Assembly: GCF_019457515.1 (NCBI RefSeq)
Contig: NZ_CP080421.1
Location: forward strand, 744,001 to 808,000
Direction: 5' to 3'
Length of the DNA: 64,000 nucleotides
Source of the DNA: Shewanella mesophila
Lineage (GTDB): Bacteria > Pseudomonadota > Gammaproteobacteria > Enterobacterales > Shewanellaceae
Below the pieces are notes generated by a model, which saw nothing but the letters and a program-made list of their open reading frames with translations, was not told where the DNA came from and made no database searches. Made by a program: the position numbers and the translations under genes. Position 1 is the stretch's first letter. The number at the start of each line of letters is the position of its first letter. Shown piece by piece: positions 9,141-17,786 of the stretch.

Positions 9141-9186
9141 CTCTATTCATGTTTTAAAGCCCCTTATGTACTAACGAACTCAGTCT

Positions 9187-9975
9187 CTAATTATTCCTAT
9201 GTATAAGCAGTTTTCCACTTGGGTTTAGTGCTGTCCGTACAGAGAGTTGTAGGGTAATGGTGACGCACACGCTCAGGACCACAAAGATAGCCAATAAGAT
9301 TATCAGTTGATATTTAATGGCCACCATAGGGTCGCTACCGCCGAGAATTTGACCTGTCATCATTCCTGGCAGAGTCACTAATCCCGTGGTTGTCATAGAT
9401 GCTAATATCGGCGCAAAAGATTGTTTCATGGCCGATTGTACAAAGGGCTGTGATGCTTGCTTTGGCCTCGCGCCTAAGGCTAAAGCGGCTTCATATTCAC
9501 TTCGATTATCTTCTAGTGAAGTGAATAAGCGTTGCAGTGCTACAATATTGCCATTGAGGCTATTGCCAAGAAGCATTCCAGCTAACGGGATTAGGTATTG
9601 CGCGCTATACAGTGGCGTTGGTTTGAGCAGCCACAACAGTAAAATGGCTAATATTGGCAGCAGCGCGACACATAAACTGACCATCATAGGTGCAAACAGC
9701 GTTTTAGGTGGCAATTTGGCTCCCGATAACACCGCGCTTGCGCCGATCATGATCATCGCACTGAGCCAAATCAAGTTGAGCCAACTGTTATTAAGATTGA
9801 ACAAGAATTGCAGATAGAGGCCGACCAATAGCAGTTGTAATGTCATCCGAACTACTGCGATGACGACCTCTTTGGTGATCGCTAGTTGGAAATGCCTGCC
9901 GATTGTTAAGGGTATTAGCGTCAGTAGCATGAATAAGCTTAAGTCAATCCAACTGATATCAATCGTGGCTTGCAT
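9187..9975 (-). CDS. FetB/UPF0014-type ABC transporter permease
   Basis: This is a 262-residue membrane protein with about seven hydrophobic segments. The conserved block TGLVTLPGMMTGQILGGSDP, followed by MVAIKYQLIIL, and AALALGARPKQASQPFVQSAM mark the UPF0014 family, whose E. coli member FetB (YbbM) pairs with the ATPase FetA in iron export and peroxide resistance. No FetA-like ATPase gene is adjacent, which is unusual because the pair is normally one operon. It follows zapE with a 35-bp gap in the same direction and converges with the binding-protein gene. Confidence 0.87.
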   Translation of the reverse strand: MQATIDISWIDLSLFMLLTLIPLTIGRHFQLAITKEVVIAVVRMTLQLLLVGLYLQFLFNLNNSWLNLIWLSAMIMIGASAVLSGAKLPPKTLFAPMMVSLCVALLPILAILLLWLLKPTPLYSAQYLIPLAGMLLGNSLNGNIVALQRLFTSLEDNRSEYEAALALGARPKQASQPFVQSAMKQSFAPILASMTTTGLVTLPGMMTGQILGGSDPMVAIKYQLIILLAIFVVLSVCVTITLQLSVRTALNPSGKLLIHRNN

Positions 9976-10010
9976 ACTAAACCCTCTTAATGAATTCGCT
10001 TATGGGGTGA

Positions 10011-11153
10011 CTAGCTCAGAGTTTCGCTGATACGGTTACCGGCCGAATCGAGACCGAGATATTCCTTTGATTGCATCTCAATTAGACGACTGATGGTGCG
10101 CTTAAATTCAAATGCTAATGCGCCAGGCGTATAAAGTTCAGTCAGGGGAAGTGCAGCATGGAGATAAAGCGCGACGCCTTGATCATAAAGCTCATCAATC
10201 AGGGCGATAAAACGTCTGGCTGGATCATCATTGGCGGCATAATTTAATTGCCGCTCGCCAGCTTGAGTGGCGACAGCGCCATCTTCGGTGCCACGGGCTC
10301 TGATCCACGAGCGTGGGCGACCGCCTAAAGGGGGAATGTCGCTGATTAGTATGGTGCGATAACGACTGGCTAACTGAATGTAATCCAGTTGAGATCTTGG
10401 TCCTTCACATAGCGCATCGAAATTTGCCCATAAAAGATTATCACAATGTTTTATTACCGGAATATCTCGTCCTAATATGGTGATGGGCTGGGTTTCAACT
10501 TTAACGTTATTTCGAAGTCGGTGAAATAGCGATTCAAAATCAACATGGGCGTCGTGGAAATAGGTTTGTTGTTCGTTGAGCTGTTGCAGTCTGTGGTCGA
10601 CATGACCGTCGAGATGATAAGAGTCTGTGTACTTAAGTAACAACGCGATAGTAGGCATAAACCGATCCCGAGCGAGACCATTTTCATAGAGTTTGTCTAT
10701 CGGGGTATTTGAGGTGGCAACCAAGGTGATCCCTTGCTTAAATAGTGCCTCAAAAAGTTTACCTAAAATCATCGCATCACCAATATCTGACACGAAAAAC
10801 TCATCGAAGCAGATAATAGAACACTGGCTTGCAATACGTTGAGCGATGCGTGACAAGGGATCACGATGCCCCGTTTCATCTCGCATCTCATCGTGGATCC
10901 TCGCCATAAAACGATGAAAGTGCAGCCGAACGGCCATACCTTCAGGCAGGCTTTGGTAAAAGGTATCCATTAGCATGGTTTTCCCTCTGCCAACATCGCC
11001 CCAAAGGTAAAGCCCTTTAGGTTGATTCTGTTTACCTAAAAGCTGCTTATAGAGGCGATCTAATAGCTCGATCACTTCGATTTGGCTAGGATCATGAACA
11101 AAGCCGTTTTGGCGCTGCAGTAATTCGAAGTGCTGGCTTGGAGAGAGAGGCAT
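10011..11153 (-). CDS. zapE: Cell division protein ZapE (AFG1-type ATPase)
   Basis: This is a 380-residue cytoplasmic AAA-type ATPase. Walker A is GLYLWGDVGRGKTMLMDTFY (near residue 53), Walker B is IICFDEFFVSDIGDAMIL, and sensor region LVATSNTPIDKLYENGLARD follows. In E. coli ZapE (YhcM) binds FtsZ and is needed under heat and low oxygen; mitochondrial AFG1 is the eukaryotic homologue. Length is normal for the family. The gene starts with ATG at 11153, after an intergenic hairpin following the OmpA-like gene. Confidence 0.94.
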   Translation of the reverse strand: MPLSPSQHFELLQRQNGFVHDPSQIEVIELLDRLYKQLLGKQNQPKGLYLWGDVGRGKTMLMDTFYQSLPEGMAVRLHFHRFMARIHDEMRDETGHRDPLSRIAQRIASQCSIICFDEFFVSDIGDAMILGKLFEALFKQGITLVATSNTPIDKLYENGLARDRFMPTIALLLKYTDSYHLDGHVDHRLQQLNEQQTYFHDAHVDFESLFHRLRNNVKVETQPITILGRDIPVIKHCDNLLWANFDALCEGPRSQLDYIQLASRYRTILISDIPPLGGRPRSWIRARGTEDGAVATQAGERQLNYAANDDPARRFIALIDELYDQGVALYLHAALPLTELYTPGALAFEFKRTISRLIEMQSKEYLGLDSAGNRISETLS

Positions 11154-11214
11154 AAACTTGCAAGGTGATTGGCTCAGAGTATGACTATGCTAGCATATTT
11201 GTACTGCAATAGGG

Positions 11215-11236
11215 GCGCCGAACGGGCGTTCGGCGC
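11215..11236. repeat. Strong GC-rich hairpin between the OmpA-like gene and zapE
   Basis: GCGCCGAAC (11215-11223) and GTTCGGCGC (11228-11236) form a perfect 9-bp stem with a 4-nt loop. No T-run follows on either strand, so it is a poor classical terminator. It may limit read-through from the OmpA-like gene into zapE or stabilise an mRNA end. Confidence 0.6.
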
Positions 11237-11261
11237 ACATCTAAAGCTATATCAATCAGTA

Positions 11262-12698
11262 TTACTTATTATCGGAGCGAAGTACCAGTTCGACACGGCG
11301 ATTAAGCTGCTTGCCTGCATCGTTACTATTGTTTGCAACGGGGGCATATTCGCCAATCCCCTTGGCGGTGAGTTGTTGCTTGTTTATGCCGTGCTGACGA
11401 GTCAGTGCTTGCACTACTGCTTTAGCCCGCTTTTCCGATAACACTTGGTTGTAACTCTGCTTACCTTGGTCATCGGTGTGACCGATAACATAAAAGTCTT
11501 GCTTCGGGTGAGCCTTAAGATAACTTGCCACAATCGTTATCACTTCGGCGGCCTCTGGTAACATCTCATCGCTATCAAACTTAAACAATAGGCCGTCGAG
11601 TGCGACGTGACCAGTTTGCGCAATCTTGTCGGTTAGTCCTTCTAGATCAATAACTAATCTATCATCTACTAGGCTGGTTTCTTCAACGAGCTTAAGCTCG
11701 CTCCATAGGGCATTCTCGTAACCTATAATGTAGACCATGGCATGCACATTACCCTCTGGGCGAGCTAAGGTATAGAGAGAGTAAAACTGATTTTCATCTC
11801 GCCCGATATGTGCAAATGTTTTGATGCGTGGATGAATATTTCGTGATTGACCACATTCATTACCTTGGCAGTGAAATCCGCGCACAAAACCGAGTTTTTC
11901 TAACGCCGCCTTGTAATTGGCATTGACCTCATACTCAGAATAACCACGAGGAAGTTTGTAGTTTATATCGGTGATCTTACCTTCAAGGGTTTTGATTTTG
12001 TGTTGATCTTTATCGACGCCATCGAACACTAAGGTTTGGCCAAATCCTTGTTGTAGGTAATCATGGATATAGGCACCGGGTAGTCTGGCTATCATGGGAT
12101 GATCGCTAGCGCCTTGTGTATCCTTGCTCGTTCTGTCTTTAAATGACTCTTGTTCTACCGCCGCACCGAGATAGGTTTGATTGGTTGTTAGCAGATCCAG
12201 TGGCTCATCGATTGCCTCGATAATGTCCAGTTGCAGCCCAGCACCATTGTGCCAATTAGCCGCATAGACTGAGAGGTAAACTTGTTTGTTTTTAAGGGGG
12301 AGCTTAGCCGTGAGTAGTGCCGGAGATTTTTTAGGAATATTGTGAAGCGGATTAACTTGTTTCGATAGTTTGTTCTTGTTACCACAAGCATCTCGCTGAC
12401 ACTCAAACAGTATGTTGCCTCCTAGCTTTATAATTTGCGCTTTATAGTTATTAACGGCATGGCTAGGGTCATAGCTGGTGGGAAGTTCATAATAGATGCG
12501 TTTTAGCTGTCCGGCATAAGTTTGAGTTTGATATTCCCCCTTATCAATACCTGAGATAAAGGCGAACGGAATATAATGACGAGTCTGTTTTTGATAAACC
12601 TGACTATCGGCAAGCGGTGCGAAGGGCAGTTGCTCTGGCTCTGCTTGAGCGCTGACGGCTAAAGTACAACATAGCGCTAATAACAGTTTTTTTATCAT
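11262..12698 (-). CDS. DUF4892-containing OmpA family outer-membrane/periplasmic protein
   Basis: The protein has 478 residues with a signal peptide (KKLLLALCCTLAVSAQA). The segment SDHPMIARLPGAYIHDYL followed by KITDINYKLPRGYSEYEV fits the DUF4892 pattern. The last 120 residues are an OmpA peptidoglycan-binding domain: FKFDSDEMLPEAAEVI, YVIGHTDDQGKQSYNQVLSE, AKAVVQAL and QLNRRVELVL. The region before the OmpA domain appears internally duplicated: LPTSYDPSHAVNNYKAQI with ECQRDACG in the first copy, and LPRGYSEYEVNANYKAAL with HCQGNECG in the second. It probably tethers the envelope to peptidoglycan. It is a monocistronic minus-strand gene. Confidence 0.88.
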   Translation of the reverse strand: MIKKLLLALCCTLAVSAQAEPEQLPFAPLADSQVYQKQTRHYIPFAFISGIDKGEYQTQTYAGQLKRIYYELPTSYDPSHAVNNYKAQIIKLGGNILFECQRDACGNKNKLSKQVNPLHNIPKKSPALLTAKLPLKNKQVYLSVYAANWHNGAGLQLDIIEAIDEPLDLLTTNQTYLGAAVEQESFKDRTSKDTQGASDHPMIARLPGAYIHDYLQQGFGQTLVFDGVDKDQHKIKTLEGKITDINYKLPRGYSEYEVNANYKAALEKLGFVRGFHCQGNECGQSRNIHPRIKTFAHIGRDENQFYSLYTLARPEGNVHAMVYIIGYENALWSELKLVEETSLVDDRLVIDLEGLTDKIAQTGHVALDGLLFKFDSDEMLPEAAEVITIVASYLKAHPKQDFYVIGHTDDQGKQSYNQVLSEKRAKAVVQALTRQHGINKQQLTAKGIGEYAPVANNSNDAGKQLNRRVELVLRSDNK

Positions 12699-12793
12699 TG
12701 TATTTCCTTTTACTGTTTATGGGCTAAAGGCAATTGATTGTCTATGCCGCTTAGTTTCCCAGACCTAATTTGTTAAGGTTTAACTTTTGATGC

Positions 12794-14344
12794 TTAGCTG
12801 TTTGGGGCTGTGCAATTCGTTAACACTGTCAGCGATTTGTTGCCCTTGTCCACCTGTTGCATTAACGCCATCATCTCATTGGGGTTAAGTCCTTTATACA
12901 TTAGGGCGACATTAGGCTGATGTGCTAAAGGGGCTAACCGCGAGCAATCTGTAATGTTCATGATCGAGATAGAGCTAGCTTGACTCTGTGCCAGTGCCTG
13001 CCAATCTTGAGTGTCGATATTTGACAGCGTCAGGTTGGCTGATAATCGGCTAATATCGCCAAATTTGGTTATCTGATTTCGCTCTAAGTTGAGCATCTCT
13101 AACTGCGCTAAGCTCGATAAGGGAGATAAATCAGTGAGCTTCCCGCCCATTAAACTGACTGTTTGCAGTTGTTTGAATTTTTGTAGGTCGTCAAGATTTA
13201 CTGTGGATGACAGACGGCAGTTAAGCTGGGTAAGTTCATTGCTGTTAGTCAATTGAAGCTGCTTGGCGGTAGCTTTTATACAGCTTGCTATTTGTGGGTC
13301 GTTAAATGACATTGCATCGATGGAAAATGACGGCGAGCGGATCAGTGATATATCTAAGGTGACTCGCTCATTGTCGGTTTCGATAACACCGGTAATACGG
13401 GCTTGGTATGGCAGGCTTATATCTGCTGATGCTGCATCAGGCAGCTGTAACCGAAGTTGGTCATTAATACTGAGTTGATTGGTCAGCGTAAGTTGCTTGA
13501 GTTCAGAGATATCGCTGACTTCAAGAGTGCTAAGATCGTTAAAATAAGGGAGATCATTAGCCGTAAATTCATAGCTTAGCGTCAGTGTTTCAACTGACTT
13601 GTTCTGTAGCAGCAGTGCTTGAGGCTTTGGCTCAGGAGCTCTTGTTAGAGCCGTCTGCGACGTCGCGTTATCAAATTCATCTGTCGCCCCGTGTTGTATC
13701 AGTTTCTCAACCAGTTCAGTCTCGACACTCTGAACGTCTTCAACCAGAGAGGGGAGGGCCTCAGACAAATAGCAGAATTTAGATATCTCAAACATGTCTA
13801 CAAGCATATTGACCTGAGTTTGACCAAGATTGAACGCCATTAATGCCGAGAACGCTTCGGCTTCATCTCGTGTTGTTAGCAGGGAGTCGATGTTATCGAC
13901 ATAGTCTTGCAGTTCAGTTGTAGTTTGTTGAAATTGCGCTAATTGCTCGGGTTGGTAGCAGTTATTGTCTTTGTCGATGTTTGCGAGAAAATGCTGATAA
14001 TGAGGTAAATACTGGTTAGCGAGTGCTAACATTTGCTCGGCAGTCTGTGTCATGTCGCCAATGAATTCGCTTTGTAGCACGATTTTGGCGCTTTGAGTCT
14101 CGTCTAGCTTTTGTGATAACAGCTCCATTTGCCGAGCATGCTGTTTACTGAGTCTATGAGATTGCTCGACGATAGTGCTGGTATCTTGTTGGAAATTCAG
14201 GATGGCATCGCGGGTCGACATTGCGAGTAGCTCGCTGCTGTATGTGATCGCTGTGATAACAAGCACAATAGATATTACCGAGCTTAATTGTTTATCTGTG
14301 AAACTGCGGTAGAGTGCTAGTTTTAATAACCGCCTGATTGCCAT
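12794..14344 (-). CDS. Leucine-rich-repeat protein with N-terminal membrane anchor and coiled coil
   Basis: The protein has 516 residues. A hydrophobic segment (SVISIVLVITAITYSSEL, residues 21-38) is followed by a long helical Q/E/L-rich region (about 45-220) and then irregular leucine-rich repeats. Examples are FNDLSTLEVSDISELKQL, and LQKFKQLQTVSLMGGKLTDL followed by SPLSSLAQLEMLNLERNQI. It is most likely a periplasmic or inner-membrane-anchored protein. AGGGAAGCGA precedes the ATG. I do not recognise a named family beyond the repeats, and nothing in the neighbourhood indicates a partner. Confidence 0.75.
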   Translation of the reverse strand: MAIRRLLKLALYRSFTDKQLSSVISIVLVITAITYSSELLAMSTRDAILNFQQDTSTIVEQSHRLSKQHARQMELLSQKLDETQSAKIVLQSEFIGDMTQTAEQMLALANQYLPHYQHFLANIDKDNNCYQPEQLAQFQQTTTELQDYVDNIDSLLTTRDEAEAFSALMAFNLGQTQVNMLVDMFEISKFCYLSEALPSLVEDVQSVETELVEKLIQHGATDEFDNATSQTALTRAPEPKPQALLLQNKSVETLTLSYEFTANDLPYFNDLSTLEVSDISELKQLTLTNQLSINDQLRLQLPDAASADISLPYQARITGVIETDNERVTLDISLIRSPSFSIDAMSFNDPQIASCIKATAKQLQLTNSNELTQLNCRLSSTVNLDDLQKFKQLQTVSLMGGKLTDLSPLSSLAQLEMLNLERNQITKFGDISRLSANLTLSNIDTQDWQALAQSQASSISIMNITDCSRLAPLAHQPNVALMYKGLNPNEMMALMQQVDKGNKSLTVLTNCTAPNS

Positions 14345-14411
14345 TCGCTTCCCTGTTTATACAATCAATTTAACCTTGATTGACGACTCTCCATAAAAGT
14401 TGCCCACAAAG

Positions 14412-14441
14412 CTGATTTATAAAACCTGATTTATAAAACCT
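14412..14441. repeat. 14-bp tandem duplication upstream of the LRR gene
   Basis: CTGATTTATAAAAC occurs twice in direct tandem (14412-14425 and 14426-14439), followed by CT. It is in the 171-bp gap between the LRR gene and the small lipoprotein gene. Confidence 0.75.
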
Positions 14442-14473
14442 AGGCCACAAAAGATGGGCCATGAGATATTAAT

Positions 14474-14496
14474 TCAGGGGGGAACAAGCCCCCTGA
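14474..14496 (-). terminator. Hairpin after the small lipoprotein gene
   Basis: TCAGGGGG (14474-14481) pairs with CCCCCTGA (14489-14496). It lies 20 bp downstream of the small lipoprotein stop on the minus strand. The following sequence is only moderately T-rich, so termination is probable but not certain. Confidence 0.55.
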
Positions 14497-14515
14497 TTGA
14501 TCGTCAAGCCGAAAT

Positions 14516-14917
14516 TTAGAAATATAAGTTATCGACTAACTTTTCATTGACGTATAACTCGCATTTATCGGCAGTGCTGCTCTTTGAAGACTGCACAACA
14601 CTAGCGATGGCACCAAAGGCGCCGCCTTGATTACCTAACACCGAACCAAAGTAGCAGTGACTGCGTACAGCAAAATCTTTGTATTTTGCGTTTAAGTTCT
14701 GAGTTGGAGTGTAAGGAGGAAAACGGCCTTGCATAATGGGGTCGCCGTTTACGGTTAAGATCAAAATATTTTTCTTGTCATGATAGCTGCCGTTAAATTT
14801 GAGCACTGTACCATCGACTTCGACCGTTTTTTCGAGTGCCATACGAGGGCCTGGATCTGAAGCACAACCAGTAAGAATCGCGGCAAGTGCTAAGGCAGAA
14901 AGTGAAGCATATTTCAT
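14516..14917 (-). CDS. Small lipoprotein of unknown function
   Basis: The protein has 133 residues. The signal SLSALALAAILTGC gives a lipidated cysteine at about residue 18, followed by ASDPGPRMALEKTVEVDG. Two further cysteines lie in the C-terminal half (RSHCYFGSVLG and ADKCELYVNEK) and could form a disulfide. No family is recognised. It is downstream of the membrane protein gene at 14953-15726 in the same direction and may belong to the same accessory module. Confidence 0.72.
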   Translation of the reverse strand: MKYASLSALALAAILTGCASDPGPRMALEKTVEVDGTVLKFNGSYHDKKNILILTVNGDPIMQGRFPPYTPTQNLNAKYKDFAVRSHCYFGSVLGNQGGAFGAIASVVQSSKSSTADKCELYVNEKLVDNLYF

Positions 14918-14952
14918 TTAAATAGTCCTTTATATCAAGAGTAAATCGTCCA

Positions 14953-15726
14953 TCAAGGAGTGGATGTTAATCTAGACAAAAAAGCATCACAATGAGATGT
15001 AACCTTATTTGCTAAAAATAAAACTTTAGTTTTACGCACAGATCTTATCCTAAAGTTATGACCCGCTGTATTATCCTTTCGGGTGTATTTTGATTGGACG
15101 TTAGACTTATTCGCACCTTCCTTAGGCAAAAAAGTCCATGACCAATTGCCGTGCTGCGTTTTCATTGGATAGTCAAAAAAACGCAGCAGGTAAACAATGT
15201 GCTTAAGCGGGAAATACATCGCATTAAGGGTAATGACTTCACCGTTTTTTAGCTTAATATCACAAGCGGTAATATGATTGCGCACATGTAGACGATGCAT
15301 TTGAGATTTATACTTTACCGTGAGGTGCTCAATGTCATCGCGTTGTAACTCCAACGTCCCCAACGGTTTTTTGATTATCGCATTAGCAGGAATGGCTAGA
15401 CGCTGCTGGCTCACATAGCAACGTAATGTCCCACTAATACCGTAACGTCGCCTAACCAGCCAATACCGCCCTATTAAATAGACAGGTAATAATCCCACGT
15501 TGATTAATACTAATGCACGAGCAAGCTCAGTATTAGGGAAGTTAAGAGGTAACACAGCCAAACCGACCATCAAAATAAGCAATAACAGCGAAACACCTAA
15601 AGAAAGAGGGTAACCTATATTAGCGACATATAAACTCACATCACTCTGTGCATTAAAGTTACGCATCCCTTTAATGTGCAGGTTATAAAACCAAGATTTA
15701 TCATCTAACTCTATTTTTTTAGCCAT
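14953..15726 (-). CDS. Predicted two-helix membrane protein with cytosolic PH-like domain
   Basis: The protein has 257 residues. Two hydrophobic helices (about 38-60 and 69-88: LSLGVSLLLLILMVGLAVLP and ALVLINVGLLPVYLIGRYWL) are followed by a soluble beta-rich part: LELQRDDIEHLTVKYKS, ITACDIKLKNGEVITLNAMY. That two-helix plus beta-domain plan resembles bacterial PH-domain membrane proteins and also the product of 17787-18536, though identity is low. It lies just downstream of the truncated TIG-lipoprotein fragment. Function is unknown. Confidence 0.62.
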   Translation of the reverse strand: MAKKIELDDKSWFYNLHIKGMRNFNAQSDVSLYVANIGYPLSLGVSLLLLILMVGLAVLPLNFPNTELARALVLINVGLLPVYLIGRYWLVRRRYGISGTLRCYVSQQRLAIPANAIIKKPLGTLELQRDDIEHLTVKYKSQMHRLHVRNHITACDIKLKNGEVITLNAMYFPLKHIVYLLRFFDYPMKTQHGNWSWTFLPKEGANKSNVQSKYTRKDNTAGHNFRIRSVRKTKVLFLANKVTSHCDAFLSRLTSTP

Positions 15727-15877
15727 ATTTACTTCTAATTATTTGCTCTTTCTATAAATTTACTCTTTATTCTCATAATAGTTTTACACTGACCATCGCA
15801 GAGATAAAACGACAACAAGTAAACAGAGGTTAATGTATGCCACATAATGCGAATAAGCGTTTAATGCATAAAACTGT

Positions 15878-15891
15878 GCCCCTTTCGGGGC
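15878..15891 (-). terminator. Hairpin terminator after the truncated TIG-protein gene
   Basis: GCCCC (15878-15882) and GGGGC (15887-15891) form a short stem with a GAAA tetraloop on the minus strand, followed by ACAGTTTTAT. It is immediately downstream of the stop at 15900. Confidence 0.55.
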
Positions 15892-15899
15892 GAGTTAAA

Positions 15900-16463
15900 T
15901 TAATTACCAGTCGTAGGGCACTCTGTTGGCTCAGCTGCAGACTCATTCAGTAATACTAATGGTGCTGAAAGCTTAGATTTACTTTTACTGACAACACTAG
16001 AGCCACTTTTAACCGTTAGCTGATAAGTCTTATGTGTGTTAGGGCATAAATCTCGTCCAGATAACTCATCTCCGCTGACACTAATAACATCACCTGCAAA
16101 CTCGATATAATAAGTTGCAATACCGTCATCAGCCCTAATACCCGTTAATTGTACAGTGTGATCACCATCATCTAATGCAACTGTTAATGGGCCCACATTT
16201 CGTTCTGGTTGGTTATTATCATACACCACCCGGTTATCCACACTGAGTTTAAACACATCATCGTTCAAATTACCGTTATCTCCAAAAGTAATAAGTACAG
16301 CTGCTGGACCGGAGAATGGATATTCATTGCTTAAACCACCAGCTACTTCAACTGTTACATAACCAGAGGCAACCCCACTAGGGAGAACAACCGTTAGTGA
16401 GTCAGTAGATGCAGATTTGACTGGGGCAGTTAGGCGTTGACCATTAAATATATAGCCACCCAT
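15900..16463 (-). pseudogene. 5'-truncated paralogue of the large TIG lipoprotein
   Basis: The frame encodes 187 residues that align with the C-terminal 200 residues of the large lipoprotein at 19127-23095. It has a partial TIG fold ending PSGVASGYVTVEVAGGLSN (compare LDTVTGNIQAEVAGVNSN). It then has ITFGDNGNLNDDVFKLSVDN (compare VQFGDNGNVTDDKFTVGING) and IATYYIEFAGDV (compare RGTYYICFSDNV). It has no signal peptide although the family is exported, and its ATG lies exactly in the inverted repeat bordering the transposase element. I therefore call it a remnant; translation from the ATG at 16463 as an orphan C-terminal module cannot be excluded. Confidence 0.7.
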
Positions 16464-17749
16464 AGTTAATGTGCATCAGAAACGACTTTCTACTAAGCTT
16501 TGAATGAGCATTAGACAAGGAGGTTGTTATGCCACGCCCTCGCCGTACCCAAATTAGTCTTGAAGACACTCCCTATTATCATTGTTGTAGCCGTGTAGTG
16601 AGGCGAGCCTTTTTATGTGGTGATGATGCCTATTCGGGGAAAAATTATGATCATCGCCGCAGTTGGATTGAATCGCTGCTATTTGAGCTTGCAGCGGCTT
16701 TTGCCATTGATGTGGCCGCGTTTGCCGTAATGTCGAATCACCTTCATGTGGTGCTACGTATCGACATTGAGACCGCAAATCGCTGGACTGACCGAGAAGT
16801 GCTTGAACAATGGCATAAGCTGTTTAATGGTGATGACCTAACCCGTAAGTTCACAAAAGGTGAGTTAGTTGAACCCCATGAAGTGGTTAAACTCAAGCAT
16901 ACTATCGCGATTTACCGAAGTCGATTATGTGATATTTCATGGTTTATGCGCTGTTTGAATGAACCGATAGCAAGGCAAGCGAATCAAGAAGATAACTGTA
17001 TGGGTCGATTCTGGGAAGGACGCTTTAAATCCCAAGCTTTGTTAGATGAAGGCGCGGTTTTAGCCTGCATGGCCTACGTTGATTTGAACCCCATTCGAGC
17101 CAAGATGGCCGCGACACCTGAGCAGTCAGAGCATACCAGTGTTCAACTACGCATTCAGGCTGCCTTAAAGGGGGAACAGCCCAAAAAGCTACTCCCTTTT
17201 ATCGGCAATGAACGCGACAATCAACCGAATGGTATTGCTTTCTCCTTAACAGACTACCTCGAACTGGTAGATGATACTGGACGTAATATTCGTGACGATA
17301 AACGTGGCGCCATCAGTGAAAAAAGTGCCAACGTACTGACAAGATTGAATATCCCCCATGAAAATTGGGTTAAGCTCATTAGCGAATTTGGTCAATTTTT
17401 TCATGGTCCGGTGGGCACATTACAAGCACTCACCCATTACTGTGAACACTTAGAGAAGCGACGACGGCACTTTGCGATGAGCTGCAAGCATTTCAAAATA
17501 GACTGATATTAACGCTTTAATGCAAACAAAACCTGTTGTTCTTCTGGTGCAATTGGTTGGTTTAGTGCAGCTGAAATACGCTATTTTCAAGTCAGCAAGC
17601 TTAATGTCGTCATACATCGATATTCCGGCAATATTGCTTCGACCTAAAATGGCCAAATTACGTTACGCCGATTGAACATGAACAGAAAGCGTATTATGTT
17701 TTTGTTTTATAATGGGTGGCTTGTTTTTTTGTTTTTATAATGGGTGGCT
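16454..17749 (+). mobile_element. Candidate HUH (IS200/REP-associated type) element
   Basis: AGCCACCCAT (16454-16463) on the left and ATGGGTGGCT (17712-17721, repeated at 17740-17749) on the right are perfect 10-bp inverted copies. They flank a Y1-type transposase gene. The left copy coincides with the break in the TIG-lipoprotein remnant. The exact ends are inferred from this repeat only. Short inverted or REP-like end sequences rather than long terminal repeats suit the Y1 transposase family. Confidence 0.55.
16529..17506 (+). CDS. Y1 (HUH) transposase, IS200/REP-associated family
   Basis: The protein has 325 residues, MPRPRRTQISLEDTPYYHCC at the start. The HUH metal-binding motif is visible in FAVMSNHLHVVLRIDIETAN (H-x-H, near residue 75). 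The conserved block GRFWEGRFKSQALLDEGAVL is followed by ACMAYVDLNPIRAKMA, typical of REP-associated tyrosine transposases found in many copies in Shewanella and Vibrio. The catalytic tyrosine cannot be assigned with certainty by eye. AAGGAGG lies just before the ATG. The gene appears intact and is opposite in direction to its neighbours. Confidence 0.9.
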   Translation: MPRPRRTQISLEDTPYYHCCSRVVRRAFLCGDDAYSGKNYDHRRSWIESLLFELAAAFAIDVAAFAVMSNHLHVVLRIDIETANRWTDREVLEQWHKLFNGDDLTRKFTKGELVEPHEVVKLKHTIAIYRSRLCDISWFMRCLNEPIARQANQEDNCMGRFWEGRFKSQALLDEGAVLACMAYVDLNPIRAKMAATPEQSEHTSVQLRIQAALKGEQPKKLLPFIGNERDNQPNGIAFSLTDYLELVDDTGRNIRDDKRGAISEKSANVLTRLNIPHENWVKLISEFGQFFHGPVGTLQALTHYCEHLEKRRRHFAMSCKHFKID

Positions 17750-17759
17750 TGTTTTTTTT
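17704..17759 (+). repeat. 28-bp tandem repeat at the right end of the transposase element
   Basis: ATAATGGGTGGCTTG followed by a T-run occurs at 17709-17723 and again at 17737-17751, a 28-bp period. Each unit ends in seven or eight thymines. It contains the ATGGGTGGCT end sequence of the element, so the right end is duplicated. The rest of 17507-17703 holds no gene that I can support. Confidence 0.75.
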
Positions 17760-17786
17760 GCTTTTTCCACTACAGTTAACATCTTG

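Noticed and set aside
11169..11441. 90-residue plus-strand frame
   Set aside because: It overlaps the OmpA domain end and the intergenic hairpin antisense, so it is a shadow of a well-supported gene.
17450..17656. 68-residue minus-strand frame at the transposase end
   Set aside because: Its start is inside no regulatory context, it has no similarity to known proteins, and it partly overlaps the transposase antisense.
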